This document shows positions 33,737-42,599 of a stretch of DNA of 64,000 bases, piece after piece. How positions within the stretch are numbered: position 1 is the first letter of the stretch; every line of letters begins with the position of its first letter. Position numbers and translations under genes: made by a program. The DNA comes from Deltaproteobacteria bacterium (GTDB lineage: Bacteria > Desulfobacterota > Desulfomonilia > Desulfomonilales > Desulfomonilaceae): the NCBI GenBank assembly GCA_016875095.1, contig VGSG01000001.1, positions 1 to 64,000 of the forward strand. The letters are read 5' to 3'. The notes beneath the pieces were generated by a model. It was not told the origin of the DNA, did not search any database, and was given only the letters and a program-made list of their open reading frames with translations.

Positions 33737-36730
33737 TTACTCGTCTTCTTCCGGCACGGGCGGGTACAGAGCGGAAGGGGCGAGACGAGGCGGAACGTAC
33801 GGCGCTGCCGGCCGCCCTGGTTCCTGGGCGACCGGATAGAAACGCTGGACAGTGGTCGAGGGTCCGACCTGCGTTGGGCCGCCGGGTTCCGGAAACCGAG
33901 GGTAGTGCGGGCCACTGGGGCTCGCGGCGCCGTACGACGGCGAGCCACCAGGTGCGACGTATCCCTGGCCCTGGGAGGACTGCGGCTGCGGAGGACGCAC
34001 TGGGCCCGGCTGGGGTGGTTGAGTCGGCGCGGCGTATGGTTGCGGGGGAGCCGCTGGACCTTGCGTTCGCGGGTACAGCAGATGGACAGGCCCCTGGGGC
34101 GGCGCGGGAGCGCCTGGAGGACGCTCAACGTGCCCGGACACGGATTCCTGGGGGACAGGTCTTTGGCGCCACCGCAAGGTTTCCGGAGGATCGAGGGGGG
34201 AGAGGATAAGGGTGCGCCCGAGAAATGGCTTGTAGATGGGCTCTCTCACGTCCGAGGGGCCGGAGCCCTCGCTGCTGGGCCCCGTGTAGGTGGTCATCTC
34301 GGCGAAAACGATGTCCGGAGGAACTGGGAACTGCCGTTCGGGTTTTCCCTCCAGGGCCTCCTTCATGAAATAGGCCCAGATGGGCAGGGCGGATCGTGCG
34401 CCTTCTTCGCGGCGACCTAGAGGGCGCTTTTCGTCAAAACCGACCCAGACTCCCGCTGTGAGCTCAGGATTGAAGCCGATGAACCATGCGTCCGCGGCCT
34501 GGTTCGTTGTGCCGGTCTTACCTGCCACGTCGCGTCGCTTTAGGTACTGGCCCAAGCGCGAGCCGGTGCCGGATCGGACGCCTCCCATGAGGAGGTCCGT
34601 CATGATATAGGCGGTTTGCGGGGAAAGCGCCGCGGTCACGGCTCGAGGTTCTTCAGGGTCGCGTACGCCACGAGTTCCCAGCCGCTCTTCCGGGAATTTC
34701 TCCGGTTTCGTCGTGGGCCGCGGTCGCGCTGGTTTGTCGAATTCAGCTTGTGATGTATCTTCGCCCGCGGGTTCGTTCTCATCATCCTCAGTTTCCTCTT
34801 CGGTCACGGCCGTTGGTCTCGGATAGCTCAGTCTTGTCTGGACTTCTTTCAGTTCCTCCCTCGGAGTCGGATGAGGGATTTGATCTTCGTCCAGCACCGG
34901 GATTTTGGAGTTGTCTTCAAGCACGTTCCCGAAGCGATCTTCAATGCGCTTGATTAGGGTGGGCTGCACGTGAATCCCGCCGTTGGGGAAGACCGTGTAC
35001 GCGGACGTGAGCTCCAGCAAGGTGAGTTCGGAAGTCCCCAAGCTCAAAGAGAGGTTTCGGCCCAGCCGCGATGAGACACCCATCTTTCTCGCTGTTTCAA
35101 TAACCGGATCAAGACCCACGTCCATGAGGATCTTAATGGTGCAGATGTTCCGGGAAAGCTCCAGGGCTCTTCGAAGACTTAACGGGCCCAGGACGTTTCC
35201 GCCGGCGTTCTTGGGCGCCCAAAGTCGGTCTTCCCGTCCCAGGTCAACTTCGATTTCTTCGTCCACAATTATCGTGGCTGGACTGTAGCTTTTTTGCTCG
35301 ATGGCGGTGGCGTAGATGAATGGCTTGAATGCGCTCCCCGGTTGACGCCTGGCCTGAATGGCCCGGTGAAACTTGAATCGCTCCTCCGAGGTTCCCCCCA
35401 CTAGGGCCCGGACATATCCTGTCCGGTTCTCCACCACCACCATCGCAGACTGAAGGACCGGATCGTCGTCCGGCGTGAAGTAGGGAATTCCGTTCATAAA
35501 GCCTTCGAAACGAACGGCCAGCACATGACCGACTTTGAAGTCGTCCGTCTTACCTTCCAGCGTGGCCCTTCCCACCAGCTTCTTGCTCAACGCGATGTCA
35601 AGGACGGTGTCGCTCTTGGAAGCTGTCACACGCGTCACCACCCCTTGATAGATCCTGCCTTCCTTGAGCTTGGGGGTGGCTCGCTCTTCAAGAAGTCCGG
35701 CGATATCGGTTCGATCCACGGTTCTGATAATGGCAAAATGCTTGTGCCGAGCCTTGATCTCCGCCACGCCTTTTCTCGCGGCTTCAAGGGCATACTTCTG
35801 GTAATCCACGCGGCACGCGGTAAAGACCTTCAGACCTTCATTGTACAATTTGTCCTCACCATACTTGGCAACGATGTATCTGCGGACGGCCTCGGCGTAG
35901 TCCGGAACCAGATCGAACGGTCGAGGGGCCTCCTTCCTGAACTGCAGGGTTTGAGATGCTGCTCGGTCAAATGCTTCTTGGGTAATGAACCCGTACCGAA
36001 GCATGTTGCGTAGCACCAATTTTTGTTTGAGCGAGGCTAAGTTGGCGTTCTTAAAGGGGTTATACCGTGAAGGCGAGGAAACCAGTCCCGCTAGGAGCGC
36101 GGCTTCCGCCAAGGTAAGGTGTTCCACGGGCTTATCGAAATAGTTGCGGGCGGCAGCTTGCACGCCGTAGCAGCCGTCGCCGAGGTAGATCTCGTTGAGA
36201 TAGATGTACAGTATCTTTTCCTTGCCCCACATCCGTTCCAAGCGTCGAGCAAGGATCATCTCTTTGAGTTTACGGGCGATCCGTTTTTCTTTGGTGAGCA
36301 TGAAGTTCCTGGTGACCTGCATGCTGATCGTGCTCCCGCCCTCGGCCATTCGGCCTGCCTGGAGGTTCCGGATCATGGCCCTGGCGAGCCCGGGCCAGTC
36401 AACACCGGAATGCTCATAGAATCGGGCGTCCTCCACGCCTACGAACGCCTTCACCACGTGCGTCGGGATCTGTTGCAGGTCCACAACGAATCGCTTCTGT
36501 TTGTAGAAGATACCGATAACCGTGCCGTCTTCCGCGAAGAAGGTGGAGACGGTTCGAGGCTGGTAGTTGGCGAGCTCCGGGATTTCGGGGAGCTTGTGGG
36601 AATAGGCCAGGTATGTTCCCAGAACCGCGCCCGCCACAAAGAAGGGAACTACCAGGACGAGAGAGAGCGGAATCACGAAAAGTAGGTTCCACAAAGCCCT
36701 TGGCACGGCTGATCCGATGGCGTTTTTCAT
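33737..36730 (-). CDS. mrcA: Bifunctional penicillin-binding protein 1A
   Basis: This class A PBP polymerises and cross-links peptidoglycan. An N-terminal TM helix (LLFVIPLSLVLVVPFFVAGA) precedes the GT51 domain with EDARFYEHSGVDW and GGSTISMQVTRN. An OB-like insertion follows, then the transpeptidase domain with the active Ser in GSAFKPFIYA, SRNICTIKI and KTGTTNQ. After the catalytic region, around residue 845, the last ~150 residues are an extended Pro/Gln/Gly-rich tail, far beyond the normal PBP1A end. At 997 aa it is longer than usual (~800-850). It starts 16 bases after the RNase Z-like gene. Confidence 0.92.
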   Translation of the reverse strand: MKNAIGSAVPRALWNLLFVIPLSLVLVVPFFVAGAVLGTYLAYSHKLPEIPELANYQPRTVSTFFAEDGTVIGIFYKQKRFVVDLQQIPTHVVKAFVGVEDARFYEHSGVDWPGLARAMIRNLQAGRMAEGGSTISMQVTRNFMLTKEKRIARKLKEMILARRLERMWGKEKILYIYLNEIYLGDGCYGVQAAARNYFDKPVEHLTLAEAALLAGLVSSPSRYNPFKNANLASLKQKLVLRNMLRYGFITQEAFDRAASQTLQFRKEAPRPFDLVPDYAEAVRRYIVAKYGEDKLYNEGLKVFTACRVDYQKYALEAARKGVAEIKARHKHFAIIRTVDRTDIAGLLEERATPKLKEGRIYQGVVTRVTASKSDTVLDIALSKKLVGRATLEGKTDDFKVGHVLAVRFEGFMNGIPYFTPDDDPVLQSAMVVVENRTGYVRALVGGTSEERFKFHRAIQARRQPGSAFKPFIYATAIEQKSYSPATIIVDEEIEVDLGREDRLWAPKNAGGNVLGPLSLRRALELSRNICTIKILMDVGLDPVIETARKMGVSSRLGRNLSLSLGTSELTLLELTSAYTVFPNGGIHVQPTLIKRIEDRFGNVLEDNSKIPVLDEDQIPHPTPREELKEVQTRLSYPRPTAVTEEETEDDENEPAGEDTSQAEFDKPARPRPTTKPEKFPEERLGTRGVRDPEEPRAVTAALSPQTAYIMTDLLMGGVRSGTGSRLGQYLKRRDVAGKTGTTNQAADAWFIGFNPELTAGVWVGFDEKRPLGRREEGARSALPIWAYFMKEALEGKPERQFPVPPDIVFAEMTTYTGPSSEGSGPSDVREPIYKPFLGRTLILSPLDPPETLRWRQRPVPQESVSGHVERPPGAPAPPQGPVHLLYPRTQGPAAPPQPYAAPTQPPQPGPVRPPQPQSSQGQGYVAPGGSPSYGAASPSGPHYPRFPEPGGPTQVGPSTTVQRFYPVAQEPGRPAAPYVPPRLAPSALYPPVPEEDE

Positions 36731-36746
36731 CTGAGCCGTTCCCTGC

Positions 36747-37508
36747 TCATGGCCGAATTACCATAAGGTCCTCTGCGCGCACAATTTTCCCGGAAAACGT
36801 TCTCGCGGCTTGGGCAACCACATCTACCTCTTCGCAGGGAGGGTAGAAATGAGTCAGCGCCAGCTTTCCGACGCCGGCTCGAGACGCGATTCGGCCGGCT
36901 TCGGAAGGAACAAGATGTCCGAGAACCTTGTGCCCGTCGGGGAGAGAGCACTCACAGATCAAAATATCCGATTGCGCTGCGAGTTCCACCAGCGCCTCGG
37001 ACACGTCCGTGTCACCGGAAACGGTCACGGAGGCGCCGTCCGCGTCGATCCGATAGTGGAGCGACGCGCCTGTGTGAACCGAAGGGGCGGAATGAATTTC
37101 AGCGCGCCCGATTCGTAACCTGTCACGCTTCCGGGAATTCATCTCTCTCTTTATCAGTCGGTTTCCCCGAGGCACAATCCAGTCATTGTACACTGCGACC
37201 AACCCGCTGAAATATTGTTCCAGTCCTTCAGGCCCGATGAGGTGAAAGGCTTCCTCTCGCACCGGGCCGAACGCATAGTTGGACGCAAAGAGGAAAGGCA
37301 CGAGGTCGGAGACGTGGTCCGGATGGAAGTGGGTCACCAGGATGGCGTCCACGAGCCTGGTGTCTATCCCCGCTTCCATCATTCGACGCAGCGTGCCGGG
37401 ACCCATATCCACAAGGATCAACAGATCGGCGGCCCGAACGGCAATCCCCGAGGCGTTGCGTTCCAGCGCCGGCGTCGCGGTTCCGGTTCCGAGTATGGTG
37501 ACTTCCAT
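36747..37508 (-). CDS. Metallo-beta-lactamase-fold hydrolase, RNase Z-like
   Basis: The HxHxDH zinc motif THFHPDHVSD, a later SGDTDVSEA and LTHFYPPCEE give a complete dinuclear zinc site of the RNase Z/arylsulfatase-like MBL group. VTILGTGTATP is the typical first strand. The start at 37508 matches that strand; the frame extends nine residues further. At 253 aa it lacks the long flexible arm of true tRNase Z, so an uncharacterised phosphodiesterase or sulfatase activity is equally possible. It is co-oriented with and 16 bases upstream of the PBP1A gene. Confidence 0.8.
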   Translation of the reverse strand: MEVTILGTGTATPALERNASGIAVRAADLLILVDMGPGTLRRMMEAGIDTRLVDAILVTHFHPDHVSDLVPFLFASNYAFGPVREEAFHLIGPEGLEQYFSGLVAVYNDWIVPRGNRLIKREMNSRKRDRLRIGRAEIHSAPSVHTGASLHYRIDADGASVTVSGDTDVSEALVELAAQSDILICECSLPDGHKVLGHLVPSEAGRIASRAGVGKLALTHFYPPCEEVDVVAQAARTFSGKIVRAEDLMVIRP

Positions 37509-37774
37509 CCATGCCCCCGTGAAGTGGGTTAGCATCTCATGCGCCGAAACTCAATGACAAGTTGCGCTCCAAGAGTGACCGTGCCATCTTCCCTTCTTTT
37601 CCAAAACACCCCATACGTAGAGGTGACGAGAGATTTCCCTAGACGACAACTTACTTGAGGACGATGCCTCATGCGCATGACCTCCAAGGGGTGTGTATGA
37701 GGGCTTATTTTGGTATACTTCTTCTGCGGAGACGGCCTCATACTAAAAATCATAAGTGATTTAAGGAAAATCTG

Positions 37775-39055
37775 GTGAACTATATAGCGCTCCTTATCGC
37801 ATCCCTGGTTCTCGTGTGGTCTGTCGCTTTTTGGGCGCTCAGGATCAGGGACGCTGTCCAGAATTACTACAAAGTCCCTGTCATTGATCCGGAGGAGACC
37901 GTTACGCTGCGGGACGGCGCTCCTTTCATTTCGGTGATAGTTCCGGCGCACAACGAACAGGGGCATATAAAAGGGTGCCTCGAGTCCGTGCTTGCTCAGG
38001 ATTATCCACACTTCGAGCTTATCCTCGTGGACGACAGATCCGAAGACCGGACCGCGTCCATAGCGAGAGAGCTTTGTAAGGAGGGGGACAAGTTCAAGAT
38101 CATATCCCTCAAGCAGAGACGTGAAGGATGGACCGGCAAGTGCAACGCGCTGGATGTGGGAGTGCGCCATGCCAAGGGATCGTGGCTGGCGTTTCTCGAT
38201 GCGGACAGCCGCCTGCAGCCTTCGGCTCTCAGGCAGTGCTACCATACGGCCGTGGCCTGTTCCGCGGGCATGATAACTCTGAGCCCTCGCCTCATTCTGA
38301 AGGGTTTTTGGGAGAAAGCTCTCCAGCCGGTCTTTGCGGGCATGTCCTGCATCCTTTATCCCTTATACAAGGTGAACGATCCGACAAGTCCGGTTGCTTC
38401 AGCGAACGGCATGTTCTACCTAATCGATCGAAACGCTTACGACAGAATCGGCGGGCATCACGACGTAAGAGATCTTGCGGTGGAAGACATAGGGATCGGG
38501 AAGAGAGTAAAGGCTGCAGGCATGGGACTACTCTTTGCAAACGGAAGAGAGGTCTTGCAGACGAGGATGTATACCGGCCTGTCGGATATTCTTGTGGGGT
38601 GGACCCGCATTCTGTCGGCTTCAATGAATTACGAGGTCGGGGCTGTGCTGAGGCGGCTGGCCGAGCATTTCCTGATCAGCCTCCCCGTAGTTGCAGTTGC
38701 GCTCTGGGTGTACGTTCCCTTTGCCAAGGAAACGTGGCCGCATACGTGGTTTATCCTGCCGGCCGTTCAGTTACTGGAAGTGGCGGTCGTGTCGCATTTG
38801 TACTATTTGCAGGTTGGAGTTCCTCGCAGGTACGCGGGCTTTCTTTTTATAGGGAATTTGATGCTCGTGTGCGTACTGGCCCTGATCGTGAAGAAGGTCT
38901 TGTTTCGAGACGCGCTCCAATGGCGCGGCACTACTTACACGGCGAATCGCTATATGCCCCGGAACCTGGATCCTGTTCCCGCCGACTCGCGAAATACCCG
39001 CGCCTCTTTGTGGAGCGGCCGGTCATACGCGTGCACGCCCCAGGGAAGGAAATAA
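37775..39055 (+). CDS. Membrane glycosyltransferase family 2 (HpnB-like)
   Basis: The protein starts at a GTG with TAAGGAAAA upstream. It has one N-terminal TM helix (YIALLIASLVLVWSVAFWAL), a GT-A domain with SVIVPAHNEQG, LVDDRSEDRT and FLDADSRLQP as nucleotide-sugar and metal motifs, and NGMFYLIDR near the acceptor site. Three C-terminal TM helices follow (from about residue 310). This layout matches the HpnB-type enzymes found near hopanoid genes, but no squalene-hopene genes are in the window, so the acceptor lipid is unknown. Confidence 0.82.
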   Translation: MNYIALLIASLVLVWSVAFWALRIRDAVQNYYKVPVIDPEETVTLRDGAPFISVIVPAHNEQGHIKGCLESVLAQDYPHFELILVDDRSEDRTASIARELCKEGDKFKIISLKQRREGWTGKCNALDVGVRHAKGSWLAFLDADSRLQPSALRQCYHTAVACSAGMITLSPRLILKGFWEKALQPVFAGMSCILYPLYKVNDPTSPVASANGMFYLIDRNAYDRIGGHHDVRDLAVEDIGIGKRVKAAGMGLLFANGREVLQTRMYTGLSDILVGWTRILSASMNYEVGAVLRRLAEHFLISLPVVAVALWVYVPFAKETWPHTWFILPAVQLLEVAVVSHLYYLQVGVPRRYAGFLFIGNLMLVCVLALIVKKVLFRDALQWRGTTYTANRYMPRNLDPVPADSRNTRASLWSGRSYACTPQGRK

Positions 39056-39285
39056 TTCCACTCCTTGCGCGCGGTGACTCATCAAACGATTACGCGGCGC
39101 CATTGTGCGCTGAATCGGCAAGTTCCTTGGCGCATTGGCAGGAATGACTGCGTCACCCCGGATCAAGTGCGTGGTGACGGACAGTCAATAGGCCATCACT
39201 TTTGGCAAATACTATAAAGAGCCCTCCGGGGTGGTCCATCTCCGATGGGAAGAGGGATTCCCTGAAGTCCTCGTTCCCCAATCGT

Positions 39286-40518
39286 CTATTCGTAGATCTT
39301 TTCGTCTTCCGCGAACGCTTCTTCCGCGTCGCCTTCCAGGTCACGGATTGTTGGGGTCTGTCCAAGAACCTGTCGGTAGTACTCGTGCTGGATGATGAGG
39401 TTCATGATTTCGCTGGTTCCGGTCCATATCATCATGAGTCTCGCGTCTCGGAGGTATTTCTCGATGGGGTAGACGGTGGTGTATCCGATGCCTCCCATGA
39501 TTTGCATGGCATCATTGATGACTTCCCAGCAGGCTTCGGTGGCGTATTTCTTTGACTCAGATACGAGTCGTCGAGTGTAAGGGGTGCTCCCCAGCTTATC
39601 CACCGCCACCGCGGTGGCATAGGTCAGGGCGCGGGCCGCGTCCAATTTGGTGATGCTGTCAGCCACTTTGAAGCTCACGCCTTCGAAATCGCGGATCTTC
39701 CTGCCAAACGCTTTGCGTCGATCGCTGTACTTCAGAGCGATGTCGAGCGCGGCCTGCGCCAGGCCGATCGAACCGGCTGCGGAAGTCATGCGTTCCGGAA
39801 TCATCATCTGGTGGAAAACATCTCCGCCCCGGTTTTCGCCCAGGATGAGGTTCTCGACGGGGACGCGAGTGTCTCTGAATACGATGCGGCCGGCGCCGCC
39901 TCCTCTTGTTCCCAGGAGGCCGTATACGTACTTGACGTCCACGCCCATGTCTCGTTCCACAATGAACGCGCTGATGGCGTCCTTTTGAGACCCGTCGCCG
40001 GTCCTGGCGTACACGAGAAAGATGTCCGCGCCTTCAGCGCCCACGACGAAACGCTTCTGACCATTGAGAACATAGAAATCTCCGTCTCGTTTGGCCGTGG
40101 TTGTCGCTCCGAAGAAGTCCGAGCCTCCTCGTGGCTCGGTGAGCGCCTCCGCGCAGTACGCTCGACCCTTGAGAATCGGTTCGAGGTATTTCTTTTTCTG
40201 CTCTTCGCTCCCGAAGACGTGGATCGCCTCGCCCACTATGGTGACGAGCGAGTAAAGGCAGGTCAGTGACGCGCCCAGCACCGCGATTTCTTGGAGCGCG
40301 ATGATCTCGTCCACCCATTGCAAGCCGCGGCCCCCGTAGTCGCGCGAAAAGCGCAGTCCGAGCAGCTTCTCTTTTGCCGCGTCCACCAGGTACTCTCGCG
40401 GGAAGAGCACCTTGTTCGCGTCCATGTCAAGAAGCAGTTGCCTGGGAACGCTCTTCGCGAAGTTCCTCGCTTCTTCGCGGAGAGATTTCTGTTGCTCGGT
40501 CATCAGTGTTTCAAACAT
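39286..40518 (-). CDS. Acyl-CoA dehydrogenase family protein
   Basis: This 410-residue flavoprotein has the complete three-domain fold: [18 protein letters not shown] and [16 protein letters not shown] form the FAD/substrate middle, [18 protein letters not shown] starts the C-terminal bundle, and [21 protein letters not shown] is the FAD-adenine contact. At the usual catalytic Glu site (GTS of WTGTSEIMN) Thr precedes Gly-Thr, so the base may instead be the Glu of PERMTSAAG, as in isovaleryl- and long-chain-type enzymes. It lies 45 bases after a B3/4-domain protein read in the same direction. Confidence 0.88.
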   Translation of the reverse strand: MFETLMTEQQKSLREEARNFAKSVPRQLLLDMDANKVLFPREYLVDAAKEKLLGLRFSRDYGGRGLQWVDEIIALQEIAVLGASLTCLYSLVTIVGEAIHVFGSEEQKKKYLEPILKGRAYCAEALTEPRGGSDFFGATTTAKRDGDFYVLNGQKRFVVGAEGADIFLVYARTGDGSQKDAISAFIVERDMGVDVKYVYGLLGTRGGGAGRIVFRDTRVPVENLILGENRGGDVFHQMMIPERMTSAAGSIGLAQAALDIALKYSDRRKAFGRKIRDFEGVSFKVADSITKLDAARALTYATAVAVDKLGSTPYTRRLVSESKKYATEACWEVINDAMQIMGGIGYTTVYPIEKYLRDARLMMIWTGTSEIMNLIIQHEYYRQVLGQTPTIRDLEGDAEEAFAEDEKIYE

Positions 40519-40563
40519 TACCGGTTGCCCCCTATAAGATATGGTTCGTTGTACAAAGCGCTG

Positions 40564-41244
40564 TCAGTCGGGTCGATAGACGTGGAGGTGTTCGACAAGC
40601 GCCTCGGGCGCGACGAGGCGCACATTTGACGCAATGCCTTCCAAGTGCTGCCGGAGCGCCTGGTCACCGACTCCGGGCACGCCGTACGTCGTGAAAAGGA
40701 CGCGACGAGTTTTGTCGGTGATTCTGGTGCGACGGTCAGGCCCGTAGATGATACTTGATATGATTGCCTCGGCATCGGAGATGATCATGTCCCCTTGCTT
40801 GGTGATCTGTGTCTCGCCATTCAGTTTCACATAGGTCTCCTCGCCTGTGGCTACGCTGAGTGTCAGGGGGGGCGCTATAGCGTCCAGGTCGTGTCCGGCG
40901 GTGAGCAGCATATTATTCAGTTCCGCCATGAACATGGCCTCGACAAGAGCAGCGACAACAGGAATCGGTTTCCCTTTGAAGACCACCGACTCGAGCTGAT
41001 GGAGCACATGATAGCTTTTCTTGAAGCGCTTGTAATACTCCCGGTACGCCACAATGGGCCGGAGAGACTTAAGCTCCTCGGGACTACGGAAGAGGCTTCG
41101 GAGATCCTGTTCCAGTTCCTCTTTTCGTTTGTCCAGGGCCGCATGAGTCTTGGGATTGGAAACGTTGCTCATGGCCAAGGCGCCCATCAGCGCCCCTGGA
41201 TACATGCTCTTCCATGTGTCGGAGATAGTAAACATGGCGTCCAA
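40564..41244 (-). CDS. B3/4-domain protein (PheT editing-domain-like)
   Basis: The 226-residue protein resembles the stand-alone B3/4 domain of the phenylalanyl-tRNA synthetase beta chain. SVVFKGKPIPVVAALVEAM, LLTAGHDLDAIAPPLTL and TRITDKTRRVLFTTYGV are the family's typical blocks. Stand-alone members may bind tRNA, hydrolyse mischarged tRNA or bind a small ligand. It is followed by an acyl-CoA dehydrogenase on the same strand, which is unexpected for an editing protein. A role in metabolism cannot be excluded. Confidence 0.72.
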   Translation of the reverse strand: MDAMFTISDTWKSMYPGALMGALAMSNVSNPKTHAALDKRKEELEQDLRSLFRSPEELKSLRPIVAYREYYKRFKKSYHVLHQLESVVFKGKPIPVVAALVEAMFMAELNNMLLTAGHDLDAIAPPLTLSVATGEETYVKLNGETQITKQGDMIISDAEAIISSIIYGPDRRTRITDKTRRVLFTTYGVPGVGDQALRQHLEGIASNVRLVAPEALVEHLHVYRPD

Positions 41245-41325
41245 ACCTTTTCTGCGGCACGAGCAAAGGTGTGTGGCGATGCGACGCTCTTGATATTAAA
41301 GATTCTCGCGCGATTGCGCCACCCC

Positions 41326-41361
41326 AAAAAAAACCGAGGACGGAATGGCAGGCGTCCTCGG
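41326..41361 (-). terminator. Rho-independent terminator (minus strand)
   Basis: CCGAGGACG (41334-41342) and CGTCCTCGG (41353-41361) form a 9-bp stem with a 10-base loop, and on the minus strand the hairpin is followed by eight T residues. It follows the 90-residue hypothetical gene. Confidence 0.8.
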
Positions 41362-41524
41362 AAATTGCGCAGGGGTGTGGGGTCACCCGCCGGAGGGGCG
41401 AGTGACCGGTTGATGTGCCTCTTTCTCCATACGGAGACTCATGATGCCGCAGAGGGGGTGGTTGGATGTGGTTAAGGTTTCCTCCTGAGCGTTCTATATG
41501 CTCGCAGGACCTCGGTGAGGGCGC

Positions 41525-41797
41525 TTAAGCTTGCCCCACTACGTTAGTGTTGGGTCGAGGACCGGACTGTTCGAGCTTTATTTCTTCAATCAAGGACGCG
41601 ATTTCCGCGTGAAGAATCTCGAGCTGCCAGTTGAAGTAAATGTCCTCGCCGAAATCCCGAATGAGTTGTTTTTGCGCGTTGATATAGTCCCGTGGAGAGA
41701 CCGCGCCGGAAAATACATGAATGGGATTGATCAGGGTTGCGATGATTTCTTCTTGGCTGTCGGCAAGAGGTTCGAGCTTTTCCGGATTTTGACTCAT
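41525..41797 (-). CDS. Hypothetical protein, 90 aa
   Basis: The small soluble protein has an acidic N-terminus and a long helix near the C-terminus (LEILHAEIASLIEEIKLE). I recognise no family. It has its own downstream terminator at 41326 and starts just right of a divergent tatA promoter region, so it is a single-gene unit. Confidence 0.55.
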   Translation of the reverse strand: MSQNPEKLEPLADSQEEIIATLINPIHVFSGAVSPRDYINAQKQLIRDFGEDIYFNWQLEILHAEIASLIEEIKLEQSGPRPNTNVVGQA

Positions 41798-41998
41798 GTC
41801 ACCATCCTTTTTTTCTATTCATGCTCGTACTTGAAGCAAGCGCGGCGCCAACTGAATGCGCAACCCTCTATATTATGCAATAACAAGCCCTTACGGCATA
41901 CGCCTCTCGCAGGTGGCCTCGCGAGTCTGTCCGAGATCGGACATACTCAGCCTCGAGATGGAGCGTAATCGGTCTCCATCTCCTGGGAATGAGGAAGC

Positions 41999-42033
41999 GC
42001 GCGAAATCGGACACACGCGGTCGGATTTCGCGC
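41999..42033. repeat. Inverted repeat upstream of the tatA promoter
   Basis: GCGCGAAATC (41999-42008) and GATTTCGCGC (42024-42033) are perfectly complementary around a 15-base loop, 23 bases before the -35 box of tatA. It may be an operator or a terminator stem without a T-run. Confidence 0.5.
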
Positions 42034-42055
42034 GGTTTCCGTTGAGCGGTTATGT

Positions 42056-42084
42056 TTGACGCCTCAATGTTTCTCCCATATAAT
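42056..42084 (+). promoter_or_regulatory. Near-consensus sigma-70 promoter of tatA
   Basis: TTGACG at 42056-42061 and TATAAT at 42079-42084 are 17 bases apart. The -10 box is perfect. Confidence 0.85.
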
Positions 42085-42150
42085 GACCCCAAGGTAACCG
42101 GAAAGTTCACTAAAAGTGAGGAGCCCGTTAGGGGCTTCGGAGGAGCGCCC

Positions 42151-42381
42151 ATGGGATGGCCAGGCCCCTGGGAATTGATCGTCATTCTTCTGATCGTGGT
42201 GATGCTCTTCGGCGCCAAGCGCATCCCTGAAATTATGGGAGGCGTCGGAAAAGGCATAAAGACTTTCAAGAAGGCGATGGACGGTGAAGATGTCTCCGCG
42301 GCATCGTCCGGCGAAGGATCGGAAGGGGCCGCGAAGGAAACCAAGAGCGAGCCGCAGAAAAGCGAGACCACCAAGACCTAG
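42151..42381 (+). CDS. tatA: Sec-independent translocase subunit TatA
   Basis: TatA builds the twin-arginine translocation pore. The start at 42151 has GGAGGAGCG upstream; 33 codons of open frame before it are promoter and leader. Residues 4-20 are the short TM helix (GPWELIVILLIVVMLFG), followed by the hinge AKRIPEIMGGVGKGIKTF, an amphipathic helix and a charged, Ser/Lys/Glu-rich tail. It is a single-gene unit with a strong promoter and terminator; tatB and tatC are elsewhere. Confidence 0.9.
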   Translation: MGWPGPWELIVILLIVVMLFGAKRIPEIMGGVGKGIKTFKKAMDGEDVSAASSGEGSEGAAKETKSEPQKSETTKT

Positions 42382-42515
42382 GGCCGCCGGGACTTCGAGG
42401 ATGCGGATCTCAAGCCGGCGATCTTTCCACGGCTCATGTCAACGTCAACCCTGGTCCGAACTCGGGACCGCGTGATGGTCCCACTCGATCATTTTCCTTT
42501 GCGTAGTGGTATCCG

Positions 42516-42539
42516 AGGAGCGCAGGTCCGCTCCTTTTT
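42516..42539 (+). terminator. Rho-independent terminator of tatA
   Basis: AGGAGCG (42516-42522) pairs with CGCTCCT (42529-42535) over a 6-base loop, followed by T residues to 42539. Confidence 0.8.
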
Positions 42540-42599
42540 GTGTTCTCCGGGCGGACCTGACAAGAGGATTGCCTATCACTGCGCGCCAACGCGTGTCAC

